The notes: generated from the sequence alone by a model not told the origin. 64,000 nucleotides of DNA from Rathayibacter_A sp036510655 (GCA_036510655.1 DATCDQ010000098.1:1-64000), one strand, 5' to 3'; shown: positions 52,785 to 61,832, numbered from the stretch's first letter. Made by a program: numbers and translations.

Positions 52785-53831
52785 ATGACGCTCGCGGCCG
52801 CCGCACATCCCCGCGTCCGGCGCTCCAGCCGCGCGGCAGCATGGACACTGGCCCTCGCTGTCACCCTCGTGGCGGTCGGCTGCATCGCCGTCACGATCGG
52901 GCCGGCCGGCATCAGCCTCGATGATGTGGCCAGAAGCATCGGCCACCACATCGGCATCCCGGGTGTCGCAGCCCCACCGCTCCTGACGGATTCGATCGTC
53001 TGGCAGTTGCGCCTGCCTCGCGTGCTGACGGCGGCGGCGGTCGGCGCCGGCCTGGCCATCAGCGGTGCGGTCATGCAAAGCATCACGCGCAACCCGTTGG
53101 CGGACCCATACCTGCTCGGGGTCTCATCAGGCGCCAGTCTCGGCGCCGTCGCCGTGCTCATTCTCGGTGTGACGTTCGCCCTGCCGGCCGCTGCATTCGT
53201 CGGGGCATTCGCCGCGCTGATCGCGACCCTCGCCATTGCCAAGTCGGGCGGATCGCTGTCCACGGGGCGACTGGTGCTGGCCGGTCTCGCGATCGCTCAA
53301 CTGTGCGCGGCAGGCACCGCGTTCGTCATCTTCTGGTCCGCGAAGGGAGATTCCTACCGCGACATCCTCAACTGGCTTCTCGGCTCGCTGGCCGGCGCCA
53401 CGTGGGTGTCGACGCTGATCTCATGGTCCGCGCTCGTCGTGATCGGCGTGCTGATCGTAGCGGCCGCGCCACGACTGGACGCCTTCGCGTTCGGCGACAC
53501 GTCGGCCGCCTCACTCGGCGTCAACGTCAGCCCGACGCGCTGGATGTTCCTCGGCGGTGTCGCACTGCTGACCGGGGCGATGGTCGCCGTCAGCGGTGCG
53601 ATCGGCTTCATCGGGCTCATCCTGCCGCATATGGTGCGCGGGCTGGCGGGCCCCGGGCACCGCGAGCTGATCCCGGCCGCGGCCTTGGCCGGCGCTGCCT
53701 TCCTCATCGTTGCGGATACGCTTGCCCGCACCGTGTTCGACCCGCGCGAGTTGCCGGTCGGCATCGTCACGGCGATCATCGGCGTTCCAGTCTTCATCGT
53801 GCTGATCCGCAGCAGGAGGGTTGCAACATGA
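52785..53831 (+). CDS. Proposed F420-0 ABC transporter, permease
   Basis: A 348-residue FecCD-type permease with about ten transmembrane helices. IVWQLRLPRVLTAAAVGAGL, QSITRNPLADPYLLGVSSGA and GAIGFIGLILPHMVRGL are the family signatures, the last containing the ATPase-coupling loop. It follows the binding protein by 13 bp and overlaps the ATPase gene (ATGA). Confidence 0.88.
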   Translation: MTLAAAAHPRVRRSSRAAAWTLALAVTLVAVGCIAVTIGPAGISLDDVARSIGHHIGIPGVAAPPLLTDSIVWQLRLPRVLTAAAVGAGLAISGAVMQSITRNPLADPYLLGVSSGASLGAVAVLILGVTFALPAAAFVGAFAALIATLAIAKSGGSLSTGRLVLAGLAIAQLCAAGTAFVIFWSAKGDSYRDILNWLLGSLAGATWVSTLISWSALVVIGVLIVAAAPRLDAFAFGDTSAASLGVNVSPTRWMFLGGVALLTGAMVAVSGAIGFIGLILPHMVRGLAGPGHRELIPAAALAGAAFLIVADTLARTVFDPRELPVGIVTAIIGVPVFIVLIRSRRVAT

Positions 53832-54679
53832 GCATCATCTTGGACGGAGTGACTCGCGAGGTCGATGGTAGACGCATCCTCGACGGAGTCTCCGCCGAGT
53901 TGCCAGCCGGCACCGTCACCGGTCTGCTCGGGCCGAACGGTGCAGGCAAATCCACACTGCTGCGGCTGATCGCAGGAATCGACGCACCGACGACCGGTCG
54001 CGTGATTCTGGACGGCGCGATCGTGCACGAATTGCGGCGACGCGACGCCGCCAAGCGCATCGCTCTGCTCGAACAGAGTGCAGAACTGGAGACCGACCTG
54101 CGCGTGCTCGACGTCGTGCTGCTCGGCCGAATCCCACATCGAACCGGCGTGTTCGGTGGTTTCGACGGCGCGGATGATCGCGCCATCGCCATTGCCGCGC
54201 TTCGCTCGGTTGGCGCAACCGACCTCGCGGAACGCACCTGGCGCGGCCTCAGCGGTGGCGAGCGGCAACGGGTGCAGATCGCCCGGGCGCTGACGCAGGA
54301 GCCGTCACTTCTGCTGCTGGACGAACCGACCAACCACCTCGATGTCACCGCCCAGCTGTCGCTCCTCGCGCAGGTTCGCCGACTCGGTCTCACCAGCGTG
54401 GTCGCTATTCACGATCTGAACCTGGCTGCCGCCTACTGCGACCGGCTGCTCCTGTTGCAGAACGGAGCACTCGTTGCGGCCGGCAGCCCGCGCGAGGTCA
54501 TCACGGCGGAGCTGATCGAGCGTGTCTACGGCGCACAGTGCGACGTCATCAGGCATCCGCGTCACGGCGGGCCGCTCGTCGTCTACGCCATGGAAGGCGC
54601 GGCGTCCTCGGAACCGGCCTCAATTGAACCGGCGGCAACTGAACCGGGGGCTCTGGTCGCTGCCAGCCCGGCCGCATAA
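53828..54679 (+). CDS. Proposed F420-0 ABC transporter, ATP-binding protein
   Basis: A 283-residue ABC ATPase: Walker A GPNGAGKST near residues 37-45, signature LSGGERQRVQIARAL, Walker B LLLLDEPTNHLDV and switch His in VAIHDLNLAA. The last 25 or so residues (SSEPASIEPAATEPGAL) are a repeat-rich tail absent from usual homologues, encoded by a 15-bp tandem repeat. That tail overlaps the 3' end of cofE on the opposite strand by 97 bp. Confidence 0.9.
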   Translation: MSIILDGVTREVDGRRILDGVSAELPAGTVTGLLGPNGAGKSTLLRLIAGIDAPTTGRVILDGAIVHELRRRDAAKRIALLEQSAELETDLRVLDVVLLGRIPHRTGVFGGFDGADDRAIAIAALRSVGATDLAERTWRGLSGGERQRVQIARALTQEPSLLLLDEPTNHLDVTAQLSLLAQVRRLGLTSVVAIHDLNLAAAYCDRLLLLQNGALVAAGSPREVITAELIERVYGAQCDVIRHPRHGGPLVVYAMEGAASSEPASIEPAATEPGALVAASPAA

Positions 54680-55464
54680 CCCGCCGCGTAACCGGCCGCG
54701 TGGCCCTCGGCATACGCCTCCGCACTGCCGAGCCGGAACATGTCGGACTCGCCGGTGCGCACGATCGAGCGCGCGCCCAGCCCATCGTCAACACTGACGA
54801 GCCGGGCCATGCCGCGCACGACCGCGACCGGATGCCCGCCCGCCTTTCCCTTGACCAGATCCGTCATCCCTGCGAGTTCGTCGGCGACCGCCGGGGCAGT
54901 GACGGCCAACACGCGTCCCGCGCCATCCAGAACCCCTCGGAGATCCTCGACGACGACGATCCCCGCTGCGCCGATGGCGACATCCGTCTGCCCGACGCGC
55001 CACGGGCGCCCCAGCGTGTCGGTGATCACGACCCCGAGTTGCACACCGAAGCGCGAGACGAGTGCTGCGCGGAGAGCGCGTGCGGACGCATCCGGATCCA
55101 CGGGCAGCAGCAGCACGGTGCCGGGTGCGGTGTTGCTCGCGTCGACGCCCGCCGCCGCCGCGACGATGCCGAGCCTGTTCTCGACGATTCGGGTCACCCC
55201 GTTCGGATGCTCACGGGTCGCTACGACGCGCACCGTCTCAGCCGTGATTGCATCCTCACGATCCATCGCGGCGACGATGCGCCCTTCGGCCTTCGACACG
55301 ATTTTGCTTGTGACGCTGAGGATGTCGCCGTCGACGAGAGCGCGTGCCGGCTCACGCGCGGCCAACGCATCGACGGCGTCACCGATCAGCCGCGCGAGGT
55401 CGTCGCCGGGCTGCACCTCAGGGATGCCCTCCAGCGCCCACGACTCCACCGATGCGCCCGTCAT
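54583..55464 (-). CDS. cofE: Coenzyme F420-0:L-glutamate ligase
   Basis: CofE adds glutamates to F420-0 using GTP, the final step in making F420. The 293-residue protein has GDILSVTSKIVSKAEGRIV, the metal/GTP region VITDTLGRPWRVGQTDVAIG, and KGKAGGHPVAVVRG. The nitroreductase-like FbiB C-terminal domain is absent; instead an Ala/Gly repeat tail (EGHAAGYAAGYAAGLAA) is present. The ATG at 55464 overlaps the upstream oxidoreductase stop (ATGA). No cofC, fbiA or fbiC is in the window. Confidence 0.93.
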   Translation of the reverse strand: MTGASVESWALEGIPEVQPGDDLARLIGDAVDALAAREPARALVDGDILSVTSKIVSKAEGRIVAAMDREDAITAETVRVVATREHPNGVTRIVENRLGIVAAAAGVDASNTAPGTVLLLPVDPDASARALRAALVSRFGVQLGVVITDTLGRPWRVGQTDVAIGAAGIVVVEDLRGVLDGAGRVLAVTAPAVADELAGMTDLVKGKAGGHPVAVVRGMARLVSVDDGLGARSIVRTGESDMFRLGSAEAYAEGHAAGYAAGYAAGLAATRAPGSVAAGSIEAGSEDAAPSMA

Positions 55465-56465
55465 CGTGCGAGTTTCGGCAGCACGTCTCGACCGAACACG
55501 TCGATCCACTCGCGCTGATTGCGGCCGACGTTGTGCAGGTAGATGCGGTCGAAGCCGACGTCGACGAAGCGCTGGATTGCTGCCCGGTGTACGTCGGGGT
55601 CCGAGGAGATCACCATGCGACCCTCGAAGTCCTCCGGCCGCACGTGTTTGGCCAGCTGCTCGAACTCGAACGGGGAGCGAATGTCCGCTTTCGGAAACCT
55701 CATGCCGCCGTTCGGCCATTCGCGGAGTGCGTTCGCGAGCGCGAGCTCGTCGGTTTCGGCCCAACTCAGATGCAGCTGCAACACTTTCGGTGCTTTCGAC
55801 GGGTCCTTGCCGGCCTCGCGCGCACCGGCGTCGAAGCGCGCCATCAACCCGCCGACCTTCTCCAGGGGCGCACCGACCGTGATCAGCCCGTCTGCGTGCC
55901 GCCCCGCCCGCTTCGCCGTCACCGGGCCGGCCGTGGCCACCAGGATGTCCGGGGCCTTCTCCGGCATGGTCCACAACCGGGTCGACTCGAGCTTGAAATA
56001 CGGGCCGGAGTGCTTCACGTCGTTGCCGGAAAGCGAGCCGGAAAACAGTTTGGAGATGACCTCGATCGCTTCGAACATGCGGTTGATGCGTTCGGGTGCC
56101 TCCGGCCAGTAACCGCCGGCGATGTGCTCGTTCAGGGCCTCCCCCGATCCGACGCCGAGCCAATGCCGGCCCGGATACATCGCCCCGAGTGTGGCGGATG
56201 CCTGTGCCACCATCGCCGGATGCCACCGGAAGCTCGGCGTGGTGACCCCAGAGCCGAAGTCACCGCTCGTGCGCTCACCGACCGCCGCGAGCACGCTCCA
56301 CACGAACGAGGCCTGCCCCTGAGCGGGCACCCATGGCTGAAAATGGTCCGACGCCATGACGCCTGAGAATCCATGCGCTTCGGCGTACGCACTCAGTTCA
56401 AGTGCCTCCGTCGGCGCGAACTGTTCCAACATCGCGGCATAGCCGATTGTCAGCGGAAATGACAT
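55461..56465 (-). CDS. F420-dependent LLM-class oxidoreductase
   Basis: A 334-residue luciferase-like monooxygenase-fold enzyme close to F420-dependent glucose-6-phosphate dehydrogenases (TIGR03557-like). Visible family text includes FSGVMASDHFQPWVPAQGQA, TPSFRWHPAMVAQASATLG, RHWLGVGSGEALNEH and FDRIYLHNVGRNQREWID. It should bind F420; the substrate could be a sugar phosphate or another alcohol. The ATG at 56465 follows fabH by five bases and its stop overlaps the cofE start, so fabH-LLM-cofE form one transcript. Confidence 0.9.
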   Translation of the reverse strand: MSFPLTIGYAAMLEQFAPTEALELSAYAEAHGFSGVMASDHFQPWVPAQGQASFVWSVLAAVGERTSGDFGSGVTTPSFRWHPAMVAQASATLGAMYPGRHWLGVGSGEALNEHIAGGYWPEAPERINRMFEAIEVISKLFSGSLSGNDVKHSGPYFKLESTRLWTMPEKAPDILVATAGPVTAKRAGRHADGLITVGAPLEKVGGLMARFDAGAREAGKDPSKAPKVLQLHLSWAETDELALANALREWPNGGMRFPKADIRSPFEFEQLAKHVRPEDFEGRMVISSDPDVHRAAIQRFVDVGFDRIYLHNVGRNQREWIDVFGRDVLPKLAR

Positions 56466-56470
56466 CTTCA

Positions 56471-57433
56471 CTACCTCTGCGGGGTCATGATGACCTGTCC
56501 GGCGTATGCGAAGCCACCACCGAATCCGAACAAAAGTGCGGGAACATCGGCCGGAATCCTTCCCGCGTGCCACCACTTCGACAACCCGAGCGGTATGCTC
56601 GCCGCCGACGTGTTGCCCGATTCGATCACATCCGTCACCACGATTTTCGACTCGAGCCCGAGTTGCTTGGCGAGAGGTTCGATGATGCGCAGGTTGGCCT
56701 GGTGCGGAACGAACACCTCGATCTCCTCGAGCGTCAGACCCGCTTGCTCCACCGCCGATCGGGCGTGCGCCGCAGCCTCCGTGATCGCCCACCGGAAGAT
56801 CGCTCGGCCGTCCTGCGTGAAGTGGTTGTCCGGCATCTCGACCTCGATGGCGTGCGACAGTGTCGGCTCTGAACCCCACACCACCGGCCCCACTCGCGGG
56901 TCGTCCGTCGCCGTGAGCACGAAGGCACCGGCACCGTCAGCGGTCAGCACGCAGGTCGCGCGGTCGGTCCAATCGGTGATGGCGGACAGCTTCTCCGCTC
57001 CAATCACCAACACCGTGCGCACCGAGCCCGCCCGAATCGCGTTGTCGGCGAGCGCCATCGCGTGCTCGAATCCGGAGCACGCGACGTTCACGTCGATGAT
57101 CACCGGCGAGCGCGCACCGAGCGCGGCAGCCACCCGTCCAGCCGCATTGGGGCTGTGATCGAGCATCGAGGTGCTGGCGACGATGATCATGTCGATGTCG
57201 GCGATCTCGAGTGCAGCGTCCGCCAGTGCGTGCCGGGCGGCATTCGTCGCGAGCTCCGGCACCGATTCGTCGTCGCGTGCGATATGACGGGTACGGATGC
57301 CGGTGCGCGTCTGAATCCACGCGTCCGTCGTGTCGACCATGGCGGCGAGCTCGTCATTCGTCAGCACGCGCTCAGGCTGGTAATGGCCGAGGCCGGCGAT
57401 CCGAGAACCCGGTACGGTCAATGTCTGTCGCAT
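56471..57433 (-). CDS. fabH: Beta-ketoacyl-ACP synthase III family protein
   Basis: A 320-residue KAS III. The catalytic triad is visible as Cys in NVACSGFEHA, His in VFVPHQANLRI and Asn in VIESGNTSAASIPLG. Starter condensation for fatty-acid synthesis is the usual role, but no other fab genes are adjacent. The ATG at 57433 has CATAAT six bases upstream and no Shine-Dalgarno (leaderless). It leads the operon with the F420-dependent oxidoreductase and cofE, an unusual pairing, so a secondary-metabolite or specialised KAS III role is possible. Confidence 0.9.
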   Translation of the reverse strand: MRQTLTVPGSRIAGLGHYQPERVLTNDELAAMVDTTDAWIQTRTGIRTRHIARDDESVPELATNAARHALADAALEIADIDMIIVASTSMLDHSPNAAGRVAAALGARSPVIIDVNVACSGFEHAMALADNAIRAGSVRTVLVIGAEKLSAITDWTDRATCVLTADGAGAFVLTATDDPRVGPVVWGSEPTLSHAIEVEMPDNHFTQDGRAIFRWAITEAAAHARSAVEQAGLTLEEIEVFVPHQANLRIIEPLAKQLGLESKIVVTDVIESGNTSAASIPLGLSKWWHAGRIPADVPALLFGFGGGFAYAGQVIMTPQR

Positions 57434-57448
57434 CTGGCCATTATGCCG

Positions 57449-57478
57449 CCCCGCCGCCGCGCGCGTGGGGCGGCGGGG
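57449..57478. repeat. GC-rich inverted repeat between divergent fabH and SH3 genes
   Basis: CCCCGCCGCC (57449-57458) and GGCGGCGGGG (57469-57478) are perfect 10-bp arms with a ten-base loop, directly upstream of the fabH -10. It may be an operator or block read-through. Confidence 0.55.
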
Positions 57479-57527
57479 CCGGCTACGAGTCGACGCCGGT
57501 TGCACTTCGGCGCTCTAAGCTGACGAT

Positions 57528-57773
57528 ATGGCGGACCCGGTGCAACTCATCCAGACGGTTGCCCTCGGCACGCGGATGACGGTACGCACTCGCATCGAGG
57601 GCGGCTTCACGGATGCGCTCGGCTATCTGCGCGAGCGCACCGCTGGCGAGTGCGTCGTCGAGACTCGGCGCGGAAGGGTCACTCTCGCACTACAGGACGT
57701 GACGGCCGCGAAGGTGGTGCCACCACCACCGGCTCCACGGCACTATGAGTCACGGCGCTCACCAGGCTGCTGA
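57528..57773 (+). CDS. Small SH3-like domain protein (Rv0428c N-terminal-domain type)
   Basis: An 81-residue basic protein. VALGTRMTVRTRIEGGFTDA, GYLRERTAGECVVETRRG and DVTAAKVVPPPPAP match the N-terminal SH3-like domain of actinobacterial GNAT proteins such as Rv0428c, but the acetyltransferase part is absent. TAAGCT ends six bases before the ATG (leaderless). Its 3' end overlaps convergent hdeD-like gene by 15 bp. It could be a relic of a fusion or a stand-alone regulator. Confidence 0.65.
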   Translation: MADPVQLIQTVALGTRMTVRTRIEGGFTDALGYLRERTAGECVVETRRGRVTLALQDVTAAKVVPPPPAPRHYESRRSPGC

Positions 57774-58349
57774 AGTTACTCGTCTCGGCAGGGTCAGCAA
57801 GGACATCACGCTCACCGCGATCAGCAGGATCGCGCCTGCGATGATGAAAGCCTGCAACGTCAGCACGGGCAAGGTCAGCGCGAGAAGACCGGCGAGCAGG
57901 GCGAACAGCCCGCTGATCACGCCGAACCAACGTGGGAAGATCGTGCTCGCCGCCGCTCCGATCAGATCAACCAGGCCGCCGGCGATCCACCCCACGCCGA
58001 TCACGAAGGCCAGCAAGACGATCGACTGCTGCGGATCAGCGATACACAGGATGCCTGCGGCAAGAATGATCACGCCCAAAAGGCCGATCAGAAAACGGTG
58101 ACCTGCACCGACATGCCTCGACACGAACGCCGCAGCAACCCGAACTACCCCGGAAACAATCAGGTACGCGCCGAAGAGCACCCCGATCAGTGCGAGCGTG
58201 GCGTCCTGCCAAATCAACGCCATGATGCCGACGATGATCCCTACAATGGCGACGACGAGCGTCTCGCCGCGATGAAGCTGCAGCGAGAAGCCGGGTTTCA
58301 GATCGGGCGGTGCCTGCGCCGGAATAAAGGATGAAGTCACGGTGGCCAT
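57759..58349 (-). CDS. HdeD/DUF308 family membrane protein
   Basis: A 196-residue protein with six hydrophobic helices (TLVVAIVGIIVGIMALIW, ALIGVLFGAYLIVSGVVRVA, FLIGLLGVIILAAGILCIAD and others), typical of the HdeD acid-resistance-associated family. The exact function is unknown. The ATG at 58349 was chosen over the longer frame, which has no homology; a GTG three codons later has better Shine-Dalgarno spacing. Confidence 0.88.
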   Translation of the reverse strand: MATVTSSFIPAQAPPDLKPGFSLQLHRGETLVVAIVGIIVGIMALIWQDATLALIGVLFGAYLIVSGVVRVAAAFVSRHVGAGHRFLIGLLGVIILAAGILCIADPQQSIVLLAFVIGVGWIAGGLVDLIGAAASTIFPRWFGVISGLFALLAGLLALTLPVLTLQAFIIAGAILLIAVSVMSLLTLPRRVTSAAW

Positions 58350-58455
58350 TCCTTTCCACTCACCTGGGCAGGCGTGCCTGGCGCAAACCGGCCCGACTTC
58401 AGCCTGACTCCCTGCGCACCGAAAAGCAACGCCGGCGAGCGTCAATAAGCGGGAG

Positions 58456-59478
58456 TCAGGCGTCCACGTCGATCAGCACCTTGCCGATGGCGCCCGCCTC
58501 GACCGCACGATGCGCATCGGCGGTGCGTTCGAGAGGAAAACGGATGATCGGCAGCCCGGCCGCCTCACCAACGCGCAGCGCACCATCCGCCACAGCGTCG
58601 CTCACCGCTGCCACGGCTGCGTCCTTCTCGGCGAGGGTCGTCGTATAGGTGAGGATGAACTGGTATCGCACGTTTTTCGTCATGTTCGCGCGCACCGGCA
58701 GTGGAAGCACGGTGCCGACGTCCGCGGCATACAGCGCGATCGTGCCATTCGCGGCAATCACGTTCTGATCCAGCTCGAGGTTCGCGAGCGGGTCCACTTC
58801 GACGATGATGTCAACACCATCGGGGTGGATGCCGCGGATCGCGGCTTCGACATCCGCCTCACGATAGTTGATGACGTGCTGCGCACCGGCGCGCGCGGCG
58901 AGCTCCGCCTTCTCTGCACTGCTCACCGTCGTGATCACGGTCGCGCCGGCCCAGCGGGCCAGCTCGATGGCGGCGTGACCGACGGCGCCGGCTCCGCCCG
59001 CGACGAGAACACTCCGACCGTGAAAGCTGCCGCCGGCCAACTGCGCTGAGGCGTGCTCGAACGCAGTGAGGGCACGATGGGCGGTCAGCGCGGGGATACC
59101 GAGCGTCGCACCCAGCTCGAATGACGCCGTTCCCGGCAGTGCGACGACCTGCCGGGCCGGCAATGTCACGTACTCCTGCGCGGTGCCGCCGCCGGCGTAC
59201 TGTGCGGCGTCCCACACCCAGACGCGATCGCCGGGCGCGAGTCGGGTCACCCCGGTGCCGACGGCATCGACGACGCCGGCACCATCTTGGCCCGGCACCT
59301 TCGGCTGCGGCAGCAGCGCACCGTCTCCCGCGCCGGTCCGTGACTTCCAGTCCGTCGGGTTCACGCCCGCCACCGAGATCCTCACCCTGACCTGGCCCGC
59401 GGCGACGGCCGAAAACTCCCTCTCGACGAGCCGCAGAACCTCCGGCCCGCCAGTGTTGCGGTATTCGATGGCCCTCAC
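58456..59478 (-). CDS. NADPH:quinone reductase-like zinc-independent MDR protein
   Basis: A 340-residue medium-chain reductase. AGVNPTDWKSRTGAG, PGQDGAGVVDAVGTGVTRLA and the cofactor loop VLVAGGAGAVGHAAIELARW are characteristic; the catalytic-zinc cysteine set is absent. Reduction of quinones or enones with NADPH is likely. The GTG at 59478 is preceded by AAGGAGGG at seven bases, so it was chosen. Confidence 0.9.
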   Translation of the reverse strand: MRAIEYRNTGGPEVLRLVEREFSAVAAGQVRVRISVAGVNPTDWKSRTGAGDGALLPQPKVPGQDGAGVVDAVGTGVTRLAPGDRVWVWDAAQYAGGGTAQEYVTLPARQVVALPGTASFELGATLGIPALTAHRALTAFEHASAQLAGGSFHGRSVLVAGGAGAVGHAAIELARWAGATVITTVSSAEKAELAARAGAQHVINYREADVEAAIRGIHPDGVDIIVEVDPLANLELDQNVIAANGTIALYAADVGTVLPLPVRANMTKNVRYQFILTYTTTLAEKDAAVAAVSDAVADGALRVGEAAGLPIIRFPLERTADAHRAVEAGAIGKVLIDVDA

Positions 59479-59592
59479 GATTGAACCCTCCTTGCTTCCG
59501 GCGCTGTTCCCGTCCCATTCTCCGCCACGCAGCGCGCGCTGTGCGCGGCATCCGCAATGCCAGGATGGGAAGTACTCAACGGAGGGAACATA

Positions 59593-60840
59593 GTGGCTGG
59601 CCCGGATCACGTCATCATCGTCGGAGCAGGGATGGTCGGCTTGTCGACGGCGTATTTCCTGCAAGAGCGGGGGGTCCGCGTTACGATCGCGGAGCGCACC
59701 GCGGTCAACGCGGGCTCATCATGGGGCAACGCGGGCTGGATCGCGCCCGCGCTCACCATCCCATTGCCGGAGCCCGCAGTGCTGGCCTACGGTCTCGGCG
59801 CCATGATGCGACCGTCTGCGCCGCTGTACGTCCCGTTCAGCCTGAACCCGAAGTTGCTGCGTTTTCTGCTGGGATTCGCGCGACACTGCACTCCGGCGTT
59901 CTGGCGTTCCTCGATGGCTGTGTACGCCGAGGTCGCCGGCATGGCGATGGGTGCCTTCGATGAGCTGACGGACGGCGCCGTCGCCGAGCCGACGAAGCTG
60001 GCCGCGCCGTTCCTCGCCGGGTTCGGAACCGAGAAGGAGCGCGACGGCCTGCTCGACGAGTTCCGAGGCATCGTCGCGGCAGGCGGTGAGGTCGACTATG
60101 AGTTGGCCGACGGCGACGAACTGCGAGCGCTCGAGCCGACGCTCGGCGATGGCGTGAAGTTCGGCGTGAAACTGCACGGGCAGCACTTCATCAATCCGCC
60201 GAAGTTCCTGGCCGCGTTGGCGGACGCGGTCCGCGCGCGGGGCGCAGAGATCGTCACCGGCTGCGACGTGCGCGACGTCCGCGACCTCGGCGCATCCGGA
60301 GTTCAGCTCGTGCCCGTTTCCGGCGAGACGCTGTCGGCGGATGCCGTGGTGCTCGCATCCGGCACCTGGTTGGGCGCACTCGCTCGAGAATTCGGGGTGC
60401 GCGAGCTGGTACAGGCCGGCCGCGGGTACAGCTTCACCGTCGTGCCGGAGGCGATACCGACTCGGCCGATCTACTTCCCAGCGGCACGCGTTGCGTGCAC
60501 ACCGTTGGGGAATCGTTTTCGGGTCAGTGGCATGATGGAGTTCCGGTCGGCCGAGGCGCCGTTGGACCCGCGCAGAATCAACGCGGTCATGAACGCGGCG
60601 AAGCCGATGCTCACCGGCATCGACTGGAATGAGCGGCAGGAAGAATGGGTCGGTTCACGGCCATGCACCCCGGACGGGCTGCCGCTGATCGGCGCAACGA
60701 AGTCCCCACGCGTGCATGTGGCCGGCGGCCACGGCATGTGGGGCATCACCCTCGGCCCGCTCACCGGCAAATTCTTGGCCGATTCGATGACCGGCGAAGC
60801 CGTGCCCGACGTGTACCGTAGATTCGATCCGCTTCGCTGA
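59593..60840 (+). CDS. FAD-dependent oxidoreductase (DadA-like)
   Basis: A 415-residue DAO-fold flavoprotein. The dinucleotide motif HVIIVGAGMVGLSTAYFL opens the protein, and SSWGNAGWIAP and the C-terminal GSRPCTPDGLPLIGATK plus HGMWGITLGPLTGK match D-amino-acid dehydrogenase/DadA-like enzymes. The substrate is probably a D-amino acid or a related amine. The GTG at 59593 follows GGAGGG at good spacing. It is divergent from the quinone reductase. Confidence 0.9.
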   Translation: MAGPDHVIIVGAGMVGLSTAYFLQERGVRVTIAERTAVNAGSSWGNAGWIAPALTIPLPEPAVLAYGLGAMMRPSAPLYVPFSLNPKLLRFLLGFARHCTPAFWRSSMAVYAEVAGMAMGAFDELTDGAVAEPTKLAAPFLAGFGTEKERDGLLDEFRGIVAAGGEVDYELADGDELRALEPTLGDGVKFGVKLHGQHFINPPKFLAALADAVRARGAEIVTGCDVRDVRDLGASGVQLVPVSGETLSADAVVLASGTWLGALAREFGVRELVQAGRGYSFTVVPEAIPTRPIYFPAARVACTPLGNRFRVSGMMEFRSAEAPLDPRRINAVMNAAKPMLTGIDWNERQEEWVGSRPCTPDGLPLIGATKSPRVHVAGGHGMWGITLGPLTGKFLADSMTGEAVPDVYRRFDPLR

Positions 60841-60958
60841 AACGCGCGTTGAGCCACGGGGAGCCTTCGAGAGATCTTAGAGCCCGCCGCAGACGCTGGG
60901 AGCATCCGTCACAAACACCAGCCACACCCGCAACAGCCACACACAGACAAGGGCCTTG

Positions 60959-61696
60959 ATGTCGTCAGAGATTCTCACCCGTTCAGGGCAGCGCACGCGC
61001 TTCCGCGGAATGCTCGCACCATTCCGGCGATTCTGGGCGACCCTGATCGTCTCGGTGCTGGTTGCGTTGGTCGTGGTCGCCGTGGCGAAGGTCTTGGCCG
61101 GGTCGGCGTCGTGGGCGCACACCGAAATCGGGGTCGACCAGTGGCTCAGTCGTGCTCACGTTCCGTTCTGGGACGCGGTGACGCTGGCGGTCCAATGGGT
61201 GCTCTCGCCCGCAATGGGGCTCGTGATCGTCGTTCTCGTGTCGCTCGGCGTGTTCTGGCGAACGCGCGATCGGATGGTCGGCCTGACATTCCTGCTGGTC
61301 GTGGCCGGCGGATGGCTCAGCTCTGAGCTCGTGAAGATGATCGTGCACCGCCCGCGCCCCGACTTCCACCTGCTCGCGCACCCGTTGTCAACCGAGGTCA
61401 CACTGGACAGCTTTCCGAGCGGGCACACCTGCTTGGCGATGGCCCTCGCACTCGGCTTCGTCTTCTTGTATCGGCAGCGCCGCGGACAGAAATGGGCAAT
61501 CATCATCGGTGCGGTCTGTGTGCTGTTCGTTGCCTGGTCACGCCTGTACATCGGAGTGCATTACCCGACGGATGTCATCGGCTCGATCCTGTACACCGGA
61601 GCAGCGATGACCGCGTTCCTCGCCATTTGGAACCAGTGGCTCGTCGGCCCGGTCGAGCGGGTCATCGGCGGCCCGCGGGCGCGCAAGCACGCCTAG
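60959..61696 (+). CDS. PAP2-family membrane phosphatase
   Basis: A 245-residue phosphatidic-acid-phosphatase type 2 protein with six hydrophobic helices. The three motifs are KMIVHRPRPDF, SFPSGHTCLA and SRLYIGVHYPTDVIG. Lipid or undecaprenyl-phosphate dephosphorylation at the membrane is the likely reaction. The ATG at 60959 was chosen; a TTG one codon earlier is possible. Confidence 0.92.
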   Translation: MSSEILTRSGQRTRFRGMLAPFRRFWATLIVSVLVALVVVAVAKVLAGSASWAHTEIGVDQWLSRAHVPFWDAVTLAVQWVLSPAMGLVIVVLVSLGVFWRTRDRMVGLTFLLVVAGGWLSSELVKMIVHRPRPDFHLLAHPLSTEVTLDSFPSGHTCLAMALALGFVFLYRQRRGQKWAIIIGAVCVLFVAWSRLYIGVHYPTDVIGSILYTGAAMTAFLAIWNQWLVGPVERVIGGPRARKHA

Positions 61697-61832
61697 CGGG
61701 GCGACTCGCAACGCGGCGCTGCGCAACGGGTGACTCCCAGGCCGCTCATATCGACCGTGGAGGGTCGGTCCGTAGTGTCGACTGCGCGCAGGCCGACCCG
61801 CGGCTGCCACGACCGACCCGAGGAGCTGTGCC

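Noticed and set aside
51776..54679. ABC cassette as an ordinary siderophore or cobalamin importer
   Set aside because: Possible by fold, but adjacency to cofE and several F420 enzymes fits the F420-0 proposal better; left as the main alternative.
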